This document shows, one piece after another, positions 46,135 through 58,770 of a stretch of 64,000 bases of DNA (position 1 is its first letter; each line of letters starts with the position of its first letter). Location: contig NC_084818.1 of assembly GCF_963583255.1 (NCBI RefSeq), forward strand, positions 8,812,222-8,876,221, written 5' to 3'. Both the position numbers and the translations under genes were made by a program. This DNA is from Pyrus communis (Eukaryota > Streptophyta > Magnoliopsida > Rosales > Rosaceae). Under the pieces are notes generated by a model. That model was not told the origin of the DNA. It was given only the letters and a program-made list of their open reading frames with translations, and searched no databases.

Positions 46135-46664
46135 ACCTCAACTAATTATTCATAAGCACTTACAGGTACAACATTCAACACATCTATGATCCTTACCCTC
46201 AATTTAAGCTAATAAATCGATTCAAAAATTAAATATACGTGGATACTATATTGACGTGCTACTCAAGAAAAATGAATGGTCATCATTAGGGGAAGAAAAG
46301 AATAGTGCAAGCTTGAATGTTGGCTTTTCAATCTCCAATTACAAAGTGAGATTCCTCATAAGAAAAGAAACAAAAATTACAAATTACAAATTACAAAGTG
46401 AAAAAGACTTTATAGGAAGTGGTGGGATCCACACTTAAAGCCATTACCGCAACGTCTATAAATTTCACATATGAGGATATTTTTTGGATTATCTTTGTGA
46501 ATTATTCGGTAATTATTTTATTGTGTTTGTTTATCATATATTGTATAATTAATTTTCATCAAGTACTATTTGTATTTAATTTTAAGTAAAAAAATTTAAA
46601 ATGAATTTTTGTTGCACAAACAGATAAATGAACATGATAAAGTAATTCTCAAAGTTATTCCAAA

Positions 46665-46830
46665 TTGGACATCTGTTGTACCTTGATCAACACTGTTGTG
46701 ACTCCAGATGGGCATGCACAGTTAACGTAATGACATCATGCTTTGCCTTGAGCAAGGGTTTCCAACTTCCATGTGTCAGACTCCAGAATGTTCTTGAGTC
46801 CTCTCGATTTTATCATTCCCACTACACGGC
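46665..46830. repeat. NAC-array intergenic block with TGACG box
   Basis: It matches 27190-27360, 62818-62990 and others: 'tgtaccttgatcaacactgt', 'gacatcatgctttgcc', 'ccagaatgttcttgagtcct'. Confidence 0.75.
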
Positions 46831-46960
46831 AGAATAAAATTAACTAAAAATTAACGCGTTAAGGCTAGAACTTGAACTCAAGGCTCTAGACTTATTTATA
46901 AATTTGCACCTTGAGTTTTAGTAGTTATTACATTTAGGTCTTTAAACCTTTTTTATTTGA

Positions 46961-47080
46961 GAGTTTTAACGAAAAACCCACGGCACTGTTCACTTTAACG
47001 AAAAATCACATTTTTACACTAAAAAGTCAATCTTGGTACTATGCACTTTACCCTTTATTTTGTCCTTATCATTAAAACTC
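46961..47080 (+). mobile_element. MITE, 120 bp (copy 1)
   Basis: It starts GAGTTTTAACGAAAAAC and ends ATTAAAACTC, with 'cactgttcactttaacgaaa' inside. The same element lies in reverse at 58771-58890. It interrupts the NAC-array block between 'tttaaacctt' and 'ggaccaaatggg'. Confidence 0.75.
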
Positions 47081-47917
47081 AAAGTTTTCAAACCATTTTC
47101 AATAATTTTCTTTTTTTATTTTCTTGGACCAAATGGGTCACATATCTTTTTAAAATGTGGTAAAATGAGGATAATCCATAGAACTAACTAATTATATTAT
47201 GACATCTAATCTAATGTCTTGAACTTTGTTCTCAACATTCTGAAAAAAAATTCCTTGACAATTCATTACAACTTTATAAATGGTTTACGTTCTCAATGGT
47301 TTTCTTTGGTTCTTATTCATGTGGTGCTAGCCATATAGGAGATTTACTGCTTTTTATGTCTGTGTAAATTATTTCTAGTTTAAATTATTAGTTCTTAGAA
47401 AATTTATACACTTGGCACCTCTGTAATTGTATAATTTGTTGGTTGATAAATAAAATCCTTCTACTGATTCTTGTAAAAATGATAAAGGTGTGTGCAATTC
47501 AATTTAGACGGTTTCCGGTTGTAATGAAAATCAAGTGGTAGATTGTCTTGTTTAGATAGGGACCTTATTCTTCAGCCCACTACACCCAACATAAAAGCTC
47601 TTATATCCCTGTTAGTGCTATAGCTTAGAATAGTAATATAACTTGCAAATAAATTCGTGTAAAATTAACTGTAGCGAAGGTAGCTAGGGGAGTATACTCT
47701 CTTCTCATCACCCAAGTTAAAATTTATCACACGGTAATTTGAATTGGATAAAAATATTATTGTGATAAGAAATAGTTGGAAGACCAAAATGAAAGAAACC
47801 CCGAAAGTGTAGGGCGCAAAAGATGAAGTTACTCCTCAAGCTCAAAGACTCGGAAAATATATTGGTCAATGCAAAAGTCCTGTGCTTTGAGTCATTAGTG
47901 GGTCTTTGACGAGCGTG

Positions 47918-47989
47918 TATAAATACAACTTCACTGAAATGCTGCTTCCCCACACAATCCAAAACATTGATCAAGAATCACAGTTCAAA

Positions 47990-48030
<41 letters not shown>
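47918..48030 (+). promoter_or_regulatory. NAC gene 4 TATA box and (GA)19 leader
   Basis: TATAAATA is at 47918-47925 and nineteen GA repeats at 47993-48030. The position used as ATG in gene 2 is GTG here, so translation should begin at 48048. Confidence 0.7.
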
Positions 48031-48036
<6 letters not shown>

Positions 48037-48047
48037 GCAGCAGCAGC

Positions 48048-50705
48048 ATGACAACTGAAGAAGGAGATGCAGTTCATGTGAATGTGATCCCACTGCCTGG
48101 GTTCAGATTCCACCCCAGTGATGAGTCGCTGGTCAGCTACTACTTGAAGAACAAGATACAGGGCACCGACTCCCATTTCCGCTACGTCATCCCTGAAATC
48201 GATGTCTGCAAGTACGAGCCCTGGGAAATTCCTGGTAAACCCACTAATCTGTCTCACTTTTTCTTCACTAGCCATTTCTTATTTCTGGTGGATTCTGATG
48301 CTGTTTATTTAAATTTGTTATATTGTTGCGGTTTCATTTTTCATTTCAGAATTGAATTGGGTTGGTTTCTTTTTTGTTTTTGTTTTTTTAGTAATTCCAG
48401 TGCTCTGTTTATATTGATGATCTTGTTGTATGCATAAATTCCAGTGCCCACTGCCCTCCCTTAGTATAATTGAGAGTAGTAAAATCGCTTGTACCTCAAG
48501 AATTGAAGTGGGTTGGTTTCAATTTTAATTTATTGTTTTGTGTTTTATCAAAAACAAAAAAAAATTTGCTTTTTGTTTTCGATTTAATTTCCCTTTAAAG
48601 AGCCAACCCATATCTCTTTCCTATGGTATGATATTGTTGCACACAAAAATTTATGATCGTGTTTCAGTGTTTCTTTTTCTTCTTCAAGAGTTGGACGGGT
48701 TGGTTTCAAATTTTGAACATTTTGTTTTGTTGTTGGATTTTAGCATTCTTCCCAGAAGTTCATGAGAAGGAATGGTTCTTCTTCAGCCCGCCCAAATACA
48801 AGGACATCGACAAGACTCGCCGAAACAGGGCCACGGATCAAGGCTTTTACAAGAGCACAGGAGACGAGCGGGAGATCAGGGCTGAAGAATCCCAAGCAGT
48901 GATTGGGAAGAAGAGGTTTCTGACTTTCCACGAAGGTCGTGGGCTGAAAGCAAAGAAGACCGATTGGGTAATCCATGAGTTTACAGAAATTGAGGCGGGT
49001 TCCTTTGTCATCTGCCTCCTGAAGAACAGGTCACCTACTTATAAGAAGCCGAAGAGTGATCCAATCTGCGGCAAATTAGCTGATTCAGGTGCTAACTCGA
49101 AAGACAATCAAGCTGCTGTATGTGATGTGATTCCAAAGCCAGTGGAACATCTGGGATACAAAGGGCGAGGAGATGTTAATAGCTCTGAGTCTCCAGATGG
49201 TTCTCATCTTATAGACAGTAATAACATTTTGAGCTTTGATGATGAAACTGGTGATGGGAAATTCCCGGATTTGCATGATCCAGCTGCATCTGCTAGGTTT
49301 CTAGGGGTAAGATAATCATATACTATACATTTTTTTTTTTTGGTATGGACTCGCAAAGCCTGCTAAAATTTAACACCTGCTTGTTTGTGATTCTTAATCC
49401 ACCAGTTGCTTGCTGAGAATGAAGAAATTCTGAATTCACCACCTCAAACACCGCATCAGACACCACAAGATTACCTTTCCTCTACATTCCTATTATCAGG
49501 AAACATACAGCTGGGAGCTGTTCTGCAAGCCAATGGCACTAGTGATGATTGTAATACAATACAATACAATGGCACTAGTGATGATTCTCATCTTATAGAC
49601 AGTAATAACATTTTGAGCTTTGATGATAAAACTGGTGATGGTAAATTCCCGGATTTGGACGATCCAGCTGCATCTGCTAGGTTTCTAGAGGTAAGATAAT
49701 CATATACTATACATATTTTTTTTTTTGTATGGACTCGCAAAGCCTGTTAAAATTTAACAACTGCTTGTTTGTGATTCTTAATCCACCAGTTGCTTGCTGA
49801 GAATGAAGAAATTCTGAATTCACCACCTCAAACACTGCACCAGACACCACAAGATTACCTTTCCTCTACATTCCTATCATCAGGAAACATACAGCTGGGA
49901 GCTGTTCTGCAAGCCAATGGCACTAGTGATGATTGTAATACAATACAATCACCATTTGAAGATAATAATAATTATTCTACTGATAAGAATGATATTTCAA
50001 CCTGTGATGAAGGTGAACCTCATAGCTTCACCTTCGAAAATAAAGCTGCAGATGATATGTCTCAAGAGGTGAGAATAAACATGCTTATTTGAATACTCTA
50101 ATATCAACTTTAATAAAACAAAAGTTTATTAAAACTTAACCTTCTTATTTGTGATTTTTAATCCTGTTAGCCATAAAGGGACATGAATGTATTTCAATTA
50201 CATGTTGCACGACAGTCACCAATATACACAAAACTCAAAAATTTTATGGATGCCAATATTTTTTATGATGAATGCATAAAATGGCAGCCTCAAATTGGAG
50301 ATGAATATTCGCATGTTAATTGCAAAAATAATATTTCAACCAATGATAAAAATGAGCCGGTTAGCTACAATGCATTTGATTTGAAAAATCAATATACAGA
50401 AAGCATGATTCTGGAGGTCGGAATAATCATGCTTGAACATTACTTTTGACACCAACTTGTATATGAAAAACTTAACAGTCGCTGGTTTGTGATTCTTAAT
50501 CTTGCAGGCATGTGTTCAACCAGAAAAATATCTAGGAGGCATTCTGCATGCCGATATTTGTGACAACGGCTACAACAATTGGCAACCTACATGTTGGGAT
50601 AAAGATTCTTCTCTGAAGAATATTTCAACCAATGTTAAGGATAAACAATTTAGCAGCATCGCTTTTAATTTTGAAAATCAAACTACGAATAAAAGGAAGA
50701 GGTAG
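48048..50705 (+). CDS. NAC transcription factor, gene 4 (six exons, enlarged tail)
   Basis: Exons are 48048-48234, 48744-49306, 49406-49690, 49790-50068, 50216-50416 and 50508-50705, giving 570 aa. The NAC domain is complete: A (GFRFHPSDESLVSYYLKNK), B (EIDVCKYEPWEIP), C (FSPPKYKDIDKTRRNR...GFYKSTGDERE), D (AVIGKKRFLTFHEGRG...KTDWVIHEF) and E (FVICLLKNRS). Subdomain C departs from the usual ITGKE, so binding may be altered. Exons 3 and 4 are tandem copies 384 bp apart, both opening LLAENEEILNSPPQT. Exons 5 and 6 carry weaker copies of the same module (NISTNDKNEP; NISTNVKDKQ). All inner exon joins from exon 2 on are phase 0. The exon 5 acceptor and its donor (GTCGGA) are my least certain choices. 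Confidence 0.75.
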
Positions 50706-50802
50706 CTGGGAGCAATTGAAAACATTCTTTCAATTTGCCGAAAATAACACCCCGAAGTCGTTAATCAAGTCCTCCACGGAATGACGATTCAACCAAGCCT
50801 TA

Positions 50803-50889
50803 GTTCTCGCCTTATTGGCAATGCTTATATTTGTCCTGCAGTTGTTGGTGCATGGTTGCTGGAGTCTCTATCAGTCTACATATTATTGA
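50803..50889 (+). other. Relic of a membrane-anchor coding segment
   Basis: A 28-codon frame, VLALLAMLIFVLQLL followed by a short tail and TGA, is homologous to the hydrophobic frame after gene 1 (17010-17084). Upstream, a 2-bp deletion and a TGA disconnect it from a usable exon. The hydrophobic frame is kept although many synonymous and conservative changes have occurred. Confidence 0.45.
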
Positions 50890-51235
50890 TAATTAAGATG
50901 TGATTTTGTGTATAATTAGATTGATTATCAAACTATATGGTTGTAGTTTAAGATCTTAAACCTTTCTATAAGTATATCCTTGTGTATTGTTTATCAGAAC
51001 CTCTTAATATTGAATGAAATTTTGTGTATTGTTTTCTCTTTCCATATGTATATATGAGTTCTGTACCCAATAATGTTACATGTTATCTATGTCACACCCA
51101 ACTAGGGAGAAAAAAAAAGAATATTCAGCTGCAATTAAGCGTCCATTGTTTCGGCGTTCCATGTGCAGCTGCAAAATCAAACAAACCATTGTTCCATTTA
51201 AATGATTTGTCAAGTATTACAAGAGTTTGTAATTA

Positions 51236-51431
51236 AGAGATTACTTAATCACTTAGTATTACAATCTAGTGGTATTTAAGAGATATTGGTTTGATTCTTG
51301 TCAAAGACGAATTTGAACCACATTATTATGGCTAACCCATTGTGAGACTTAGCTCACTCCTCCACTCCTTTAGTGTAGATAAATATCGTTTGTTCAAAAA
51401 AAAAAAAAAAAAAAAAAGAGATTACTTAATC
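51236..51431 (+). repeat. SINE-like retroposon with 15-bp TSD, copy B
   Basis: The element is at 51251-51416, with an A tail of about 21 bases, flanked by AGAGATTACTTAATC at 51236-51250 and 51417-51431. It contains a B-box-like GGTTTGATTC. A long duplication plus a poly-A tail shows target-primed reverse transcription. Copies lie at 14457, 51919 (minus) and 104 (partial). Confidence 0.88.
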
Positions 51432-52170
51432 TTGATTGTAAATTTGCTCCTTGTGTTTTAGTAGTTGTTCTATTTGGGTCTTTAAACCTTTTTTTAAAAC
51501 CAAATTGGTCCCCTAAGTTTGAAAAATGTGGTAAAATGAGGACATTTCATTACAACCTAAAAAATGGTTTAGGTTCTCAATGGTTTCCATTGGTTCTTAT
51601 TCGGCCATTTAGGGAATTTACTATTTTTTATGTTAGTGTAAATTATCTCCAGAGCAAATTATTGGTCCTTAGAAAATTACACATTTCGTATCTCTATAAT
51701 TGTGTAATTTGTTGATTGATAAATAAAATCTCATTATCGTTTCTTGTCAAAAATAATAAAAGGTGTGTGCAATTCAATTCAAACAGTTTTTGGTTGTAAT
51801 GAAAAACAAGTGGTAGATTGTTTTGTTTAGATAGGACCTTATTCTTTAGCCCATTACACTAGGCGTATAAGCTCTCTTATACCAAGTGTTGTTGATTAGA
51901 GTTGTAATAAGACTTGTATTTTTTTTTCTTGAACATATGATATAATCTATACTATGGAAGGGACGTGGGTTTAACCTTATAATGAGCTAATAATAATGTG
52001 GTTCAAATTCACCTTTGACGAGAATCAAACCTAAGATATCTTACTTACAAGTGACAAAGAATATCACTAGCCTGTAGTACTAAGTGGTTATAACTTGTAA
52101 TTAAATTCATGTAAAATTAATCGTATCCAAGTTACAGTGTACTATCCTCTTGTCACCCAAGTTAAAATTT
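51432..52170. repeat. NAC-array intergenic and promoter block without a gene
   Basis: It aligns to the region before genes 2-4: 'ttgctccttgtgttttag', 'gtgtgcaattcaattcaaac', 'tcacccaagttaaaattt'. It continues after the TIR element to about 52,745, where it joins the block shared with 25380. The NAC gene expected here is absent. Confidence 0.75.
51919..52086 (-). repeat. SINE-like retroposon, copy C
   Basis: It is the reverse complement of copies A and B: poly-T at 51919, then 'gtggttcaaattcacctttg', 'gagaatcaaacc' and 'gtagtactaagtgg'. ACTTGTA on both sides suggests the TSD. Confidence 0.75.
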
Positions 52171-52701
52171 AGGCTTAAATGTCAAAATGGTCATTGTGTT
52201 ATAGCCATATGGCCGATTTAGTCCTTATGTTTAGTCTTATTGTTTGTCTCTTTTAGCCAATTAAAGACATTTTAGTCAGTCTCTTTTAAAAATTCATAAG
52301 AAACATTATATGAGATATAATTATATTTTATCTGTACATAAAAATGCAAATCAATGAGAAATAACACATATAAGAGATAAAACTTCCAATCAGAAAAATA
52401 ATTAGGTTGTGACATAGAAAGGAGAGAAGGTAATGTTAGGGAGGAGGTCGGTGAATTGAGAGGGAGAATAAAATTTTTTTTTTCATTTTTAAATATTTTA
52501 AATCAAATATATAATTTTGTAAATAAGTTTATAATAATTTATATATATATATAATAATTTTTATTTTTATACAGAAATTAAATGGAAATGTTCTTAATTG
52601 GCTAACAAAGATAAACACAATGACTAAATTGGCCAAATTGAAAACACAAAGACTAAATTAACCCATGACTAAAACACAGGGATCATTTTAACATTTAAGC
52701 C
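52171..52701. mobile_element. Non-autonomous TIR element with 8-bp TSD
   Basis: The ends AGGCTTAAATGTCAAAATG and the inverse of the right end, AGGCTTAAATGTTAAAATG, form long inverted repeats (over 100 bp). TAAAATTT flanks it at 52163-52170 and 52702-52709. It splits the sequence 'caagttaaaatttatcacac' that is intact in other array copies. It could be hAT-like or Mutator-like. No coding sequence is present. Confidence 0.85.
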
Positions 52702-52764
52702 TAAAATTTATCACACTGTAATTTTAACTGTAATTTAAATTAGATTACTATTTGGTTTATTTCA

Positions 52765-53210
52765 AACGGTTGAATGTTGAATGAGGTATTTTGTGTTTTT
52801 TTTTTTCGTTTTACTTTTTTTTTTTTCAATCTTTTTTCTAACGGTAAGTAGCACTCATTGGTATAGTAAGATTGAAATAAAAGTTTTAAAAAAGTATGAA
52901 AATTAAATATAACAACTAAACTATCTATAACACTTAATACTACGTAGCATTAATATTATGGTGTTACTTTTGAACTATGGTAAATGTTTCATCCTATTTT
53001 TGTCATTAGATTATTGGTGTCGGGTACTTCAATGTCATGGCTGCTAATGTAGTAGACCAAATGAAAAAAATGAATCAATGAATGTGGCAAAGGAGAATTC
53101 GAATCTAAGATTTAATTTTAGGAATGATTAGACTAAGAGTTAGATTGTCACATGAATAACTTAATTTGAAATATTTTAGGTTGCGGTCGTTAGCAGTGTC
53201 ACGTAAATTA
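52765..53210. repeat. Duplicated intergenic block (pairs with 25380-26100)
   Basis: See 25380-26100. After it, 53211-53480 holds nothing recognisable. Confidence 0.75.
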
Positions 53211-53499
53211 TTCAAGCTACAAATTTCTTACCAAATGGCAGTATAAAATTTTTATGGTAGTCTAACCAATATAAAGTCTAGACCATTCTCAAATTGTTCT
53301 ATAAAAAATACTAGTCTAATGAAATTCATCTCTATTTTGTTGGATGATTCAAACTTGCATTCTGAAAAGTCATTATGAATTGTAGTATTGTAAGTGATTT
53401 TTACTCTCAATCATAAAGGAAGTTGAGGTTCTGTGTAAAACTTAGATGGACCCCACTAGTCTAAGTGAGAAAATAGCATTTCAAAATTACATCTCTTCT

Positions 53500-53840
53500 A
53501 TTAGAATAAAACTCGCATTTACATTTCGAAAATGTAAAACAAGATATAAATTTGGCTTTACATTTCAAATATAAGTTTCAACATTGAAAATGCTCTTATA
53601 AACACATATGAACTATTATTTCATCGATGTAAAATTCGTATAACAGTCAGAATAAGATCCACTTTAGCATACCATTTGTGGAAATCTTTTAAATTATACA
53701 CGTGTGCAACTATTAGATCAGCTAAATATAAAATCGAATATGTACCTTGAACTACGTTCTTGTGACTCCATATAAACATGCAATGATGATAACGTAGTGA
53801 CGTAATGCTCTGCCTTCACAACCAAGGAACAATTAGGAAA
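53500..53840. repeat. Diverged copy of the 26.9 kb/62.6 kb block
   Basis: It shares 'tacatttcgaaaatgtaaaa', 'gaaaatgctcttataaa', 'gtagtgacgtaatgctctgc' and 'acaaccaaggaacaatta'. The remainder, 53841-54648, is AT-rich and shows no gene. Confidence 0.65.
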
Positions 53841-54648
53841 AGTTTTCGAAAAAAAAAAAAGGAACAATTAGGAAGATAAAATTTCTAAATTAAATTTTGT
53901 AAGTCAGATGATATAGTTGTTGACGATTAAATTATTACAAGTGTTGATTAACGTACTTATTTTTCATTGTTGACACATCATTTAATTTAAAACTTTATTC
54001 TCTCTAGTATTACTCTTATTTTGAGTGAGCAAAACTTTACAACTTCTACACCAGAGAATCTAAAATGTTGGTGATTTAATAGATATATGTTTCTCACAAT
54101 AAAAATATAAGAATTACTAGCCGGGATTGCTAGCACACGTTGCCCTTTTATCCCACTCTCAAAACAAGATAGGACCAATATCATTAAAAACAAAAAAATA
54201 CAAAAAAATGGTTAAGAAAGGAAAGGGATCTTCTTCATATCCCTTTCATTAAATCTATCAATCAGTTAAATCGAATCCTTAAAACAAGATATCTCTTTAA
54301 AAATTATAATAACTTTAACCGTTCAATTAAATTTTAAAAATTCAAATTAATTAATTGGCTAAATTTAAGGGAAGAGATCCTTTTCCGTCAAGAAGAACTC
54401 AAAATGGCAGAACACTTAAATCGATGACGAGACCCACTTCTTAAAAATGCCATAAAATAAAATAAAAATTAGCATGGCGAGCTCAAACGTCAACATCAAG
54501 GGAATAGTTTGACACTTTGACTCCACTGTCTTATCATGCTTTAAACTTCACTACCCATTAGTCATGTTTTATATCCTCGTTCAAGGACCTGGCTTCTCTG
54601 CCTTTCCATTTTTCATACACTTCTATTCCCTTTAATTTGTGTGGTCAC

Positions 54649-57072
54649 TGTAACAGTCTGTCCCCAATTATTATGCTTTTTATAATTTTAAAAAGTGAAT
54701 TTACAAAAATGCCCTTTGAGGCAAAGTGTTGACTTTTGTTGACTACCGTGTCGTGTCACGTAAGGTTCATTTTCTTAGTGTATTCTCGTACAACTCGTCA
54801 CTACGAAGGCGTGGGCACAAACGGAATGCAATTTGGAGTTATAATGAAGGAGTTATTAACGTTTAAAGTGAGGGCATTTTAGTAAATTGGTTAATATCTA
54901 GCAAATTCCAGATTTTTGGAGCAAAATCTGGGATGCCACGTGTGTGGCCCACATTAAAAGGAACAAATGATGGTTGGTGCAAATGGAGTATAAATGAGAG
55001 AAAGGAGGGAGGAACCGGACTAATCAGAAAAGGAGAGATGAGAGGCTAACCAATCATAGAAGAGAGAAATGAGGGAAAGGAGGGTAGGGAGAAGGAGAGA
55101 ACTGGCCAAACTCGGTTTCTCCACCCGACCCGCCAACTTAATCGGCTCATATCTCCTTCGTACGAACTCTGTTTTGGGTGATCTTGGTGTCCATGGAAAG
55201 CCCTTGACGAGCCCTACATCTCTATAGTGTTAGATTTCCAAATCCATTACCCAAATTCACAAATCGAAGCCACAAACCCACGGGGGCATCCGGTGGTTTT
55301 AACCTTTTTTCGATGACTCCGGCGAGTTTCACCATCGATGATCACCACCAAAAGGCTCCTCTCAACCCCAGGAGCAAGGACCAAGCTTTGGTGGGGGCAT
55401 CGGAGTTCATTTTTGTGGCGAATCAACAACTACCCAATTTTAAGGGTTTCCGGCGGGTTTTCATGAAATTGAGGCTTTTCCTAGAAAAATTGGCCTTAGT
55501 CACAAGTATGAAAGTTTCTCCACTCACTGAGATCTTCATTTCTGTGAAGTTTGAGAATTTTTAAAAATAGTTGAATTTTCCGATGAGTTCGGGTGGCCGA
55601 TTGCCACCTGTGGCGGCGCGTGGGCTGAGACATTCCTTGACCATCCTAGGCTAAATTTGAGTACCCTGATTCCATTGGTGAAGTCCGATTGATGATATTC
55701 CGTCATTTGAACGTAGTTCCATTAAGGTCAGCCGCTTGATTATTATAATAATCGACAATCCGACCGTTGGATTGTCACCTAACTTTGATACGTTATAATA
55801 CGTAATATTTGAGGATGATAAAAAATTACGGATTGGGAATCCAACATATGAATCTTCCCGAATAGGATATGTAAGTTATATGTTATATTGATAAGAATTC
55901 TAAGACATGATTTGATAATTGTTCTAGGCGCCGATCGTTCGTGACGCCTTGATGTTTGTGCTAGGGAGTTGTAGTGCAGACTCCAGGTGAGTGGACTTTT
56001 TGGTTTTCTATATATACGTATATATGTTTCCCATTTTTCCCATAAATGGTTTTAAATGGAATTTTGTTTAAAATGTCATGTCATGGTTGCTTTACATTTT
56101 AGCCTATGCATTAGTATAGCTTTGCATAATGTTGCATGATGCTGCGAAGCCCAGGTAAGTTACAGGTGAGTACATTATGATGTTAGTGGTTGTGATGTAT
56201 ATGGATATGCTTGGATGCATTTGGTACTCATTATCCTGCACCCCTGTGTTAGTGCTCCACCCGAGGCCAGGGCCAGCCTTCATGTGATCGTTCACCTCCC
56301 ACACCATACGCTCACCTTGGATCCAAGGCAGGTGTCAGCCTGTCGTACATACCACATTAGGTGGTTCTGACTCGTAGGTGACTTGTGATACTTTGCACAG
56401 CCTTCACGTGATCGTAGCACTTAAGCGTATTTATTTACATCTAGCTTGTCGTACAGACCATATTAGGTGGTTTCGACTTGTGTGCAGGAATTGGTTAGTG
56501 AGCTATAGGTTCAGCCGTACAGGTCACGCTAGGTGACTCCGGTTGGCATATCATTTTACATTGATTTATTTCACTTGGCTTACTTATTTCATCGCTGAGA
56601 TACTTGACATGACATATACATGGTTTTCACTACTTGAGTATAATTTCTATATACATATGTATTATTAGTTTCTAGGAAATTATACGGGTTTTACAGCTAG
56701 GGGTATAACGTTTTCAAAAGGTTTTTATTAAAAACTTTATTTTCAGGTCCAGTCGCCCTTATTTTTGCACCCCTCCAGGTTTTAGCTGTTGAAAGTTTGT
56801 ATCAACGAGGATTTGTGGCGAATCTCAGTATAGGTGGCTACCTCTGAGGGTATGATCCATACCCACACTACTGTACTTTACTTATGCTCTGACATTGCAT
56901 GTGAAACGGGCTTGTACCCGCTCGCAGTGCACTCTGGTCCTTAGGCACTTTTAGGTTTAAATTTAATCACATTTTAAACATCACCATACTTCATGGCTTC
57001 GTCACCTTCCAGGTGTCGGCCAGCACATCTCGATTCGAAGTCCTAGTGGACATTTCGGGTCTGGATGTGTTA
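54649..57072 (+). mobile_element. Probable solo LTR of a chromovirus-like element
   Basis: It starts TGTAACAGTCTGTCCCC and ends ...'gggtctggatgtgtta', where a MITE takes over. Its end resembles the end of the 5' LTR at 37,740-37,810 ('ccaggtgtcggccagcac' against 'cggatgtcggccaacatg'), so it belongs to a related family. Repeats of 'cgtacataccacattaggtg' type run at 56,340-56,530. There is no internal region. The ORF at 55313 is inside it and is not a gene. Confidence 0.65.
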
Positions 57073-57174
57073 GTCGCGGTTAAGTCACGTTAACATTTTA
57101 TATCATTATTGTTTTTTGTCTTATTATCTCTATAAAAAAATCAATATAAAATGTTGACGTGGCTTAACCGTGAC
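57073..57174. mobile_element. Small foldback MITE
   Basis: GTCGCGGTTAAGTCACGTTA and, inverted, GTCACGGTTAAGCCACGTCA, followed by 'acattttatat', form arms of about 31 bp around a short loop. It sits exactly at the end of the solo LTR. Confidence 0.75.
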
Positions 57175-57539
57175 TGCACAAAATAGGAGGGGATGTGAGT
57201 GTATGGGAACTGGGAGGGCAGAGAAGCTGGGTCCCTTATTCAAATCATCTCCAACCGAAGGAGGACCAGATGGCTCGTTTTAATCCTCTGATCCATCAAA
57301 AAATATTTTAATAAATAATGCAGGGTTATATTTCTTACTATCTTCAACCCAAAATTGCAACGCATACTTTTCTCCTATTTTCTTGCATCCAAAGTGGCAT
57401 GAACTCTCATTTTTGTTTCAAAGTCTTTTAACTTTAAAAGGCTTTATCACATTATCTTCATTCACTTTTAATAAATAACATTCTTTTGAAACTTCTTAAA
57501 TTTTATGTGTAAATTGTAGACATTTGTGTTTCAGAAGGT

Positions 57540-58395
57540 GATGGAGACTTCAAAATAGGTTCTTCATCCCATGTTTTTAAAATCATATTGTGATTCTTTT
57601 TCTTGCATATCTTGCAAAGCCACTATGTATTTTCTAACAAATTTTTTCAAGGTAGTTTTCTTGTTCACATATTTATCGAAAAAAGAATTTTATGCTTTCA
57701 GAATGTTGAGTTGTAGACATTCTAGCAAAAAAGGTGTCTCTTATATAAGTAGGCACCCATTATAAACGTCTTCAAGTATAGATTTAAGTCATTAATCATG
57801 TTCAAGCTCAAATGTTTCAATCATATCCAATCATTTGTTCTCTTCACTTGTTCAAGAATTGTAAATGCAATTATCGAATACATGCTCATAAAGTTTTCAT
57901 GTTTCTTAATCACTTCTCCAATCTTTTTTATAAGCAAAGTCGTGAATTTAGAAATACCTAAGCAATGGGTAACTTCATGGCTTTGTCTTAGTTAGTTAGT
58001 ATAGCAGCTAGAGGTTTCCGCTCATTGCTCTAACCTATGTTTTGATTAACTAAACAATGCACATCCAAGTATTGTGGACTAAAAATGGTTATTCACGCCA
58101 CCAAATGGAGCAAATGTTATCTTGTATTTATTTGTGATGTATGTAGTATCAAAGGAAACCATGTCTCCAAAAGTCTATGGTCTTCACGACCTTTTACATA
58201 ACCCAAATTTTTTTTTTTTCAAGCATCGATATTCATCTACATTCATTGCATAAAAGAAATTGAGATTCTCTTCCTGCATATGCATAAAATGCTCAAGCAT
58301 TGTTGTATCATCCGCTGATGCTAGTTCTAAACGTCTCTTTTTATTGAAATAATTTTGCTCAGAAAACTGTTTGAATTGAATTGCACTCATCATTT
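57540..58395 (-). pseudogene. FAR1-related (FRS) pseudogene
   Basis: The minus strand reads LEHFMHMQEENLNFFYAMNV, then FGDMVSFDTTYITNKYKITF and APFGGVNNHF with stops, then (about 57,680-57,560) FFDKYVNKKTTLKKFVRKY and VALQDMQEKESQYDFK. This is the FHY3/FAR1 family, derived from Mutator-type transposases and normally nuclear light-signalling regulators. The middle is deleted and stops are frequent. It could be a dead FRS gene copy or a dead transposon gene. Confidence 0.82.
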
Positions 58396-58770
58396 ATTTT
58401 TATTTTTTTATGAAGGACTCCCCGTATCAATTAAAGTGCTCTAGCATTCTGAGTTTTTCATGATCACTTTTATTATTTTTATTGGTTTTTAATAATGTGG
58501 GTCCCAGGTTGTTTTTGAGTATGGGATGGAAGCGCATCGTGCCTAGCTATTCTCGCTAGACAGCCTAGACTTGCTTTACTAGCGAGTCTGGCTAGGAATT
58601 CCTAAAAAAAATTGGAGGAAAGAGAAATGCTGCAAGACTCGTCTAGGCGAGTCCGTCCAAACTCGCTAGGCGTGTGTAACTAAGCTGCCATACTAAATGT
58701 TGAGTCTGGTCCCACTGTTAATCCAATAATAAAAAATAAGAATAACTGAAGAAAAATATTTAAAAATTTT
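58396..58770. other. Intergenic DNA with CTCGCTAG motifs
   Basis: 58,540-58,680 holds several direct and inverted copies of CTCGCTAG/CTAGGCGAGT-like motifs that may be the remains of a small foldback element. There is no coding sequence. Confidence 0.35.

Noticed and set aside
47967..48047. Upstream start for NAC gene 4 in the long open frame
   Set aside because: The frame there consists of GA-repeat Arg-Glu codons with no ATG. The first ATG in frame is at 48048.
55313..55564. 83-codon frame
   Set aside because: It lies inside the solo LTR 54649-57072, and similar spurious frames are common in such LTRs.
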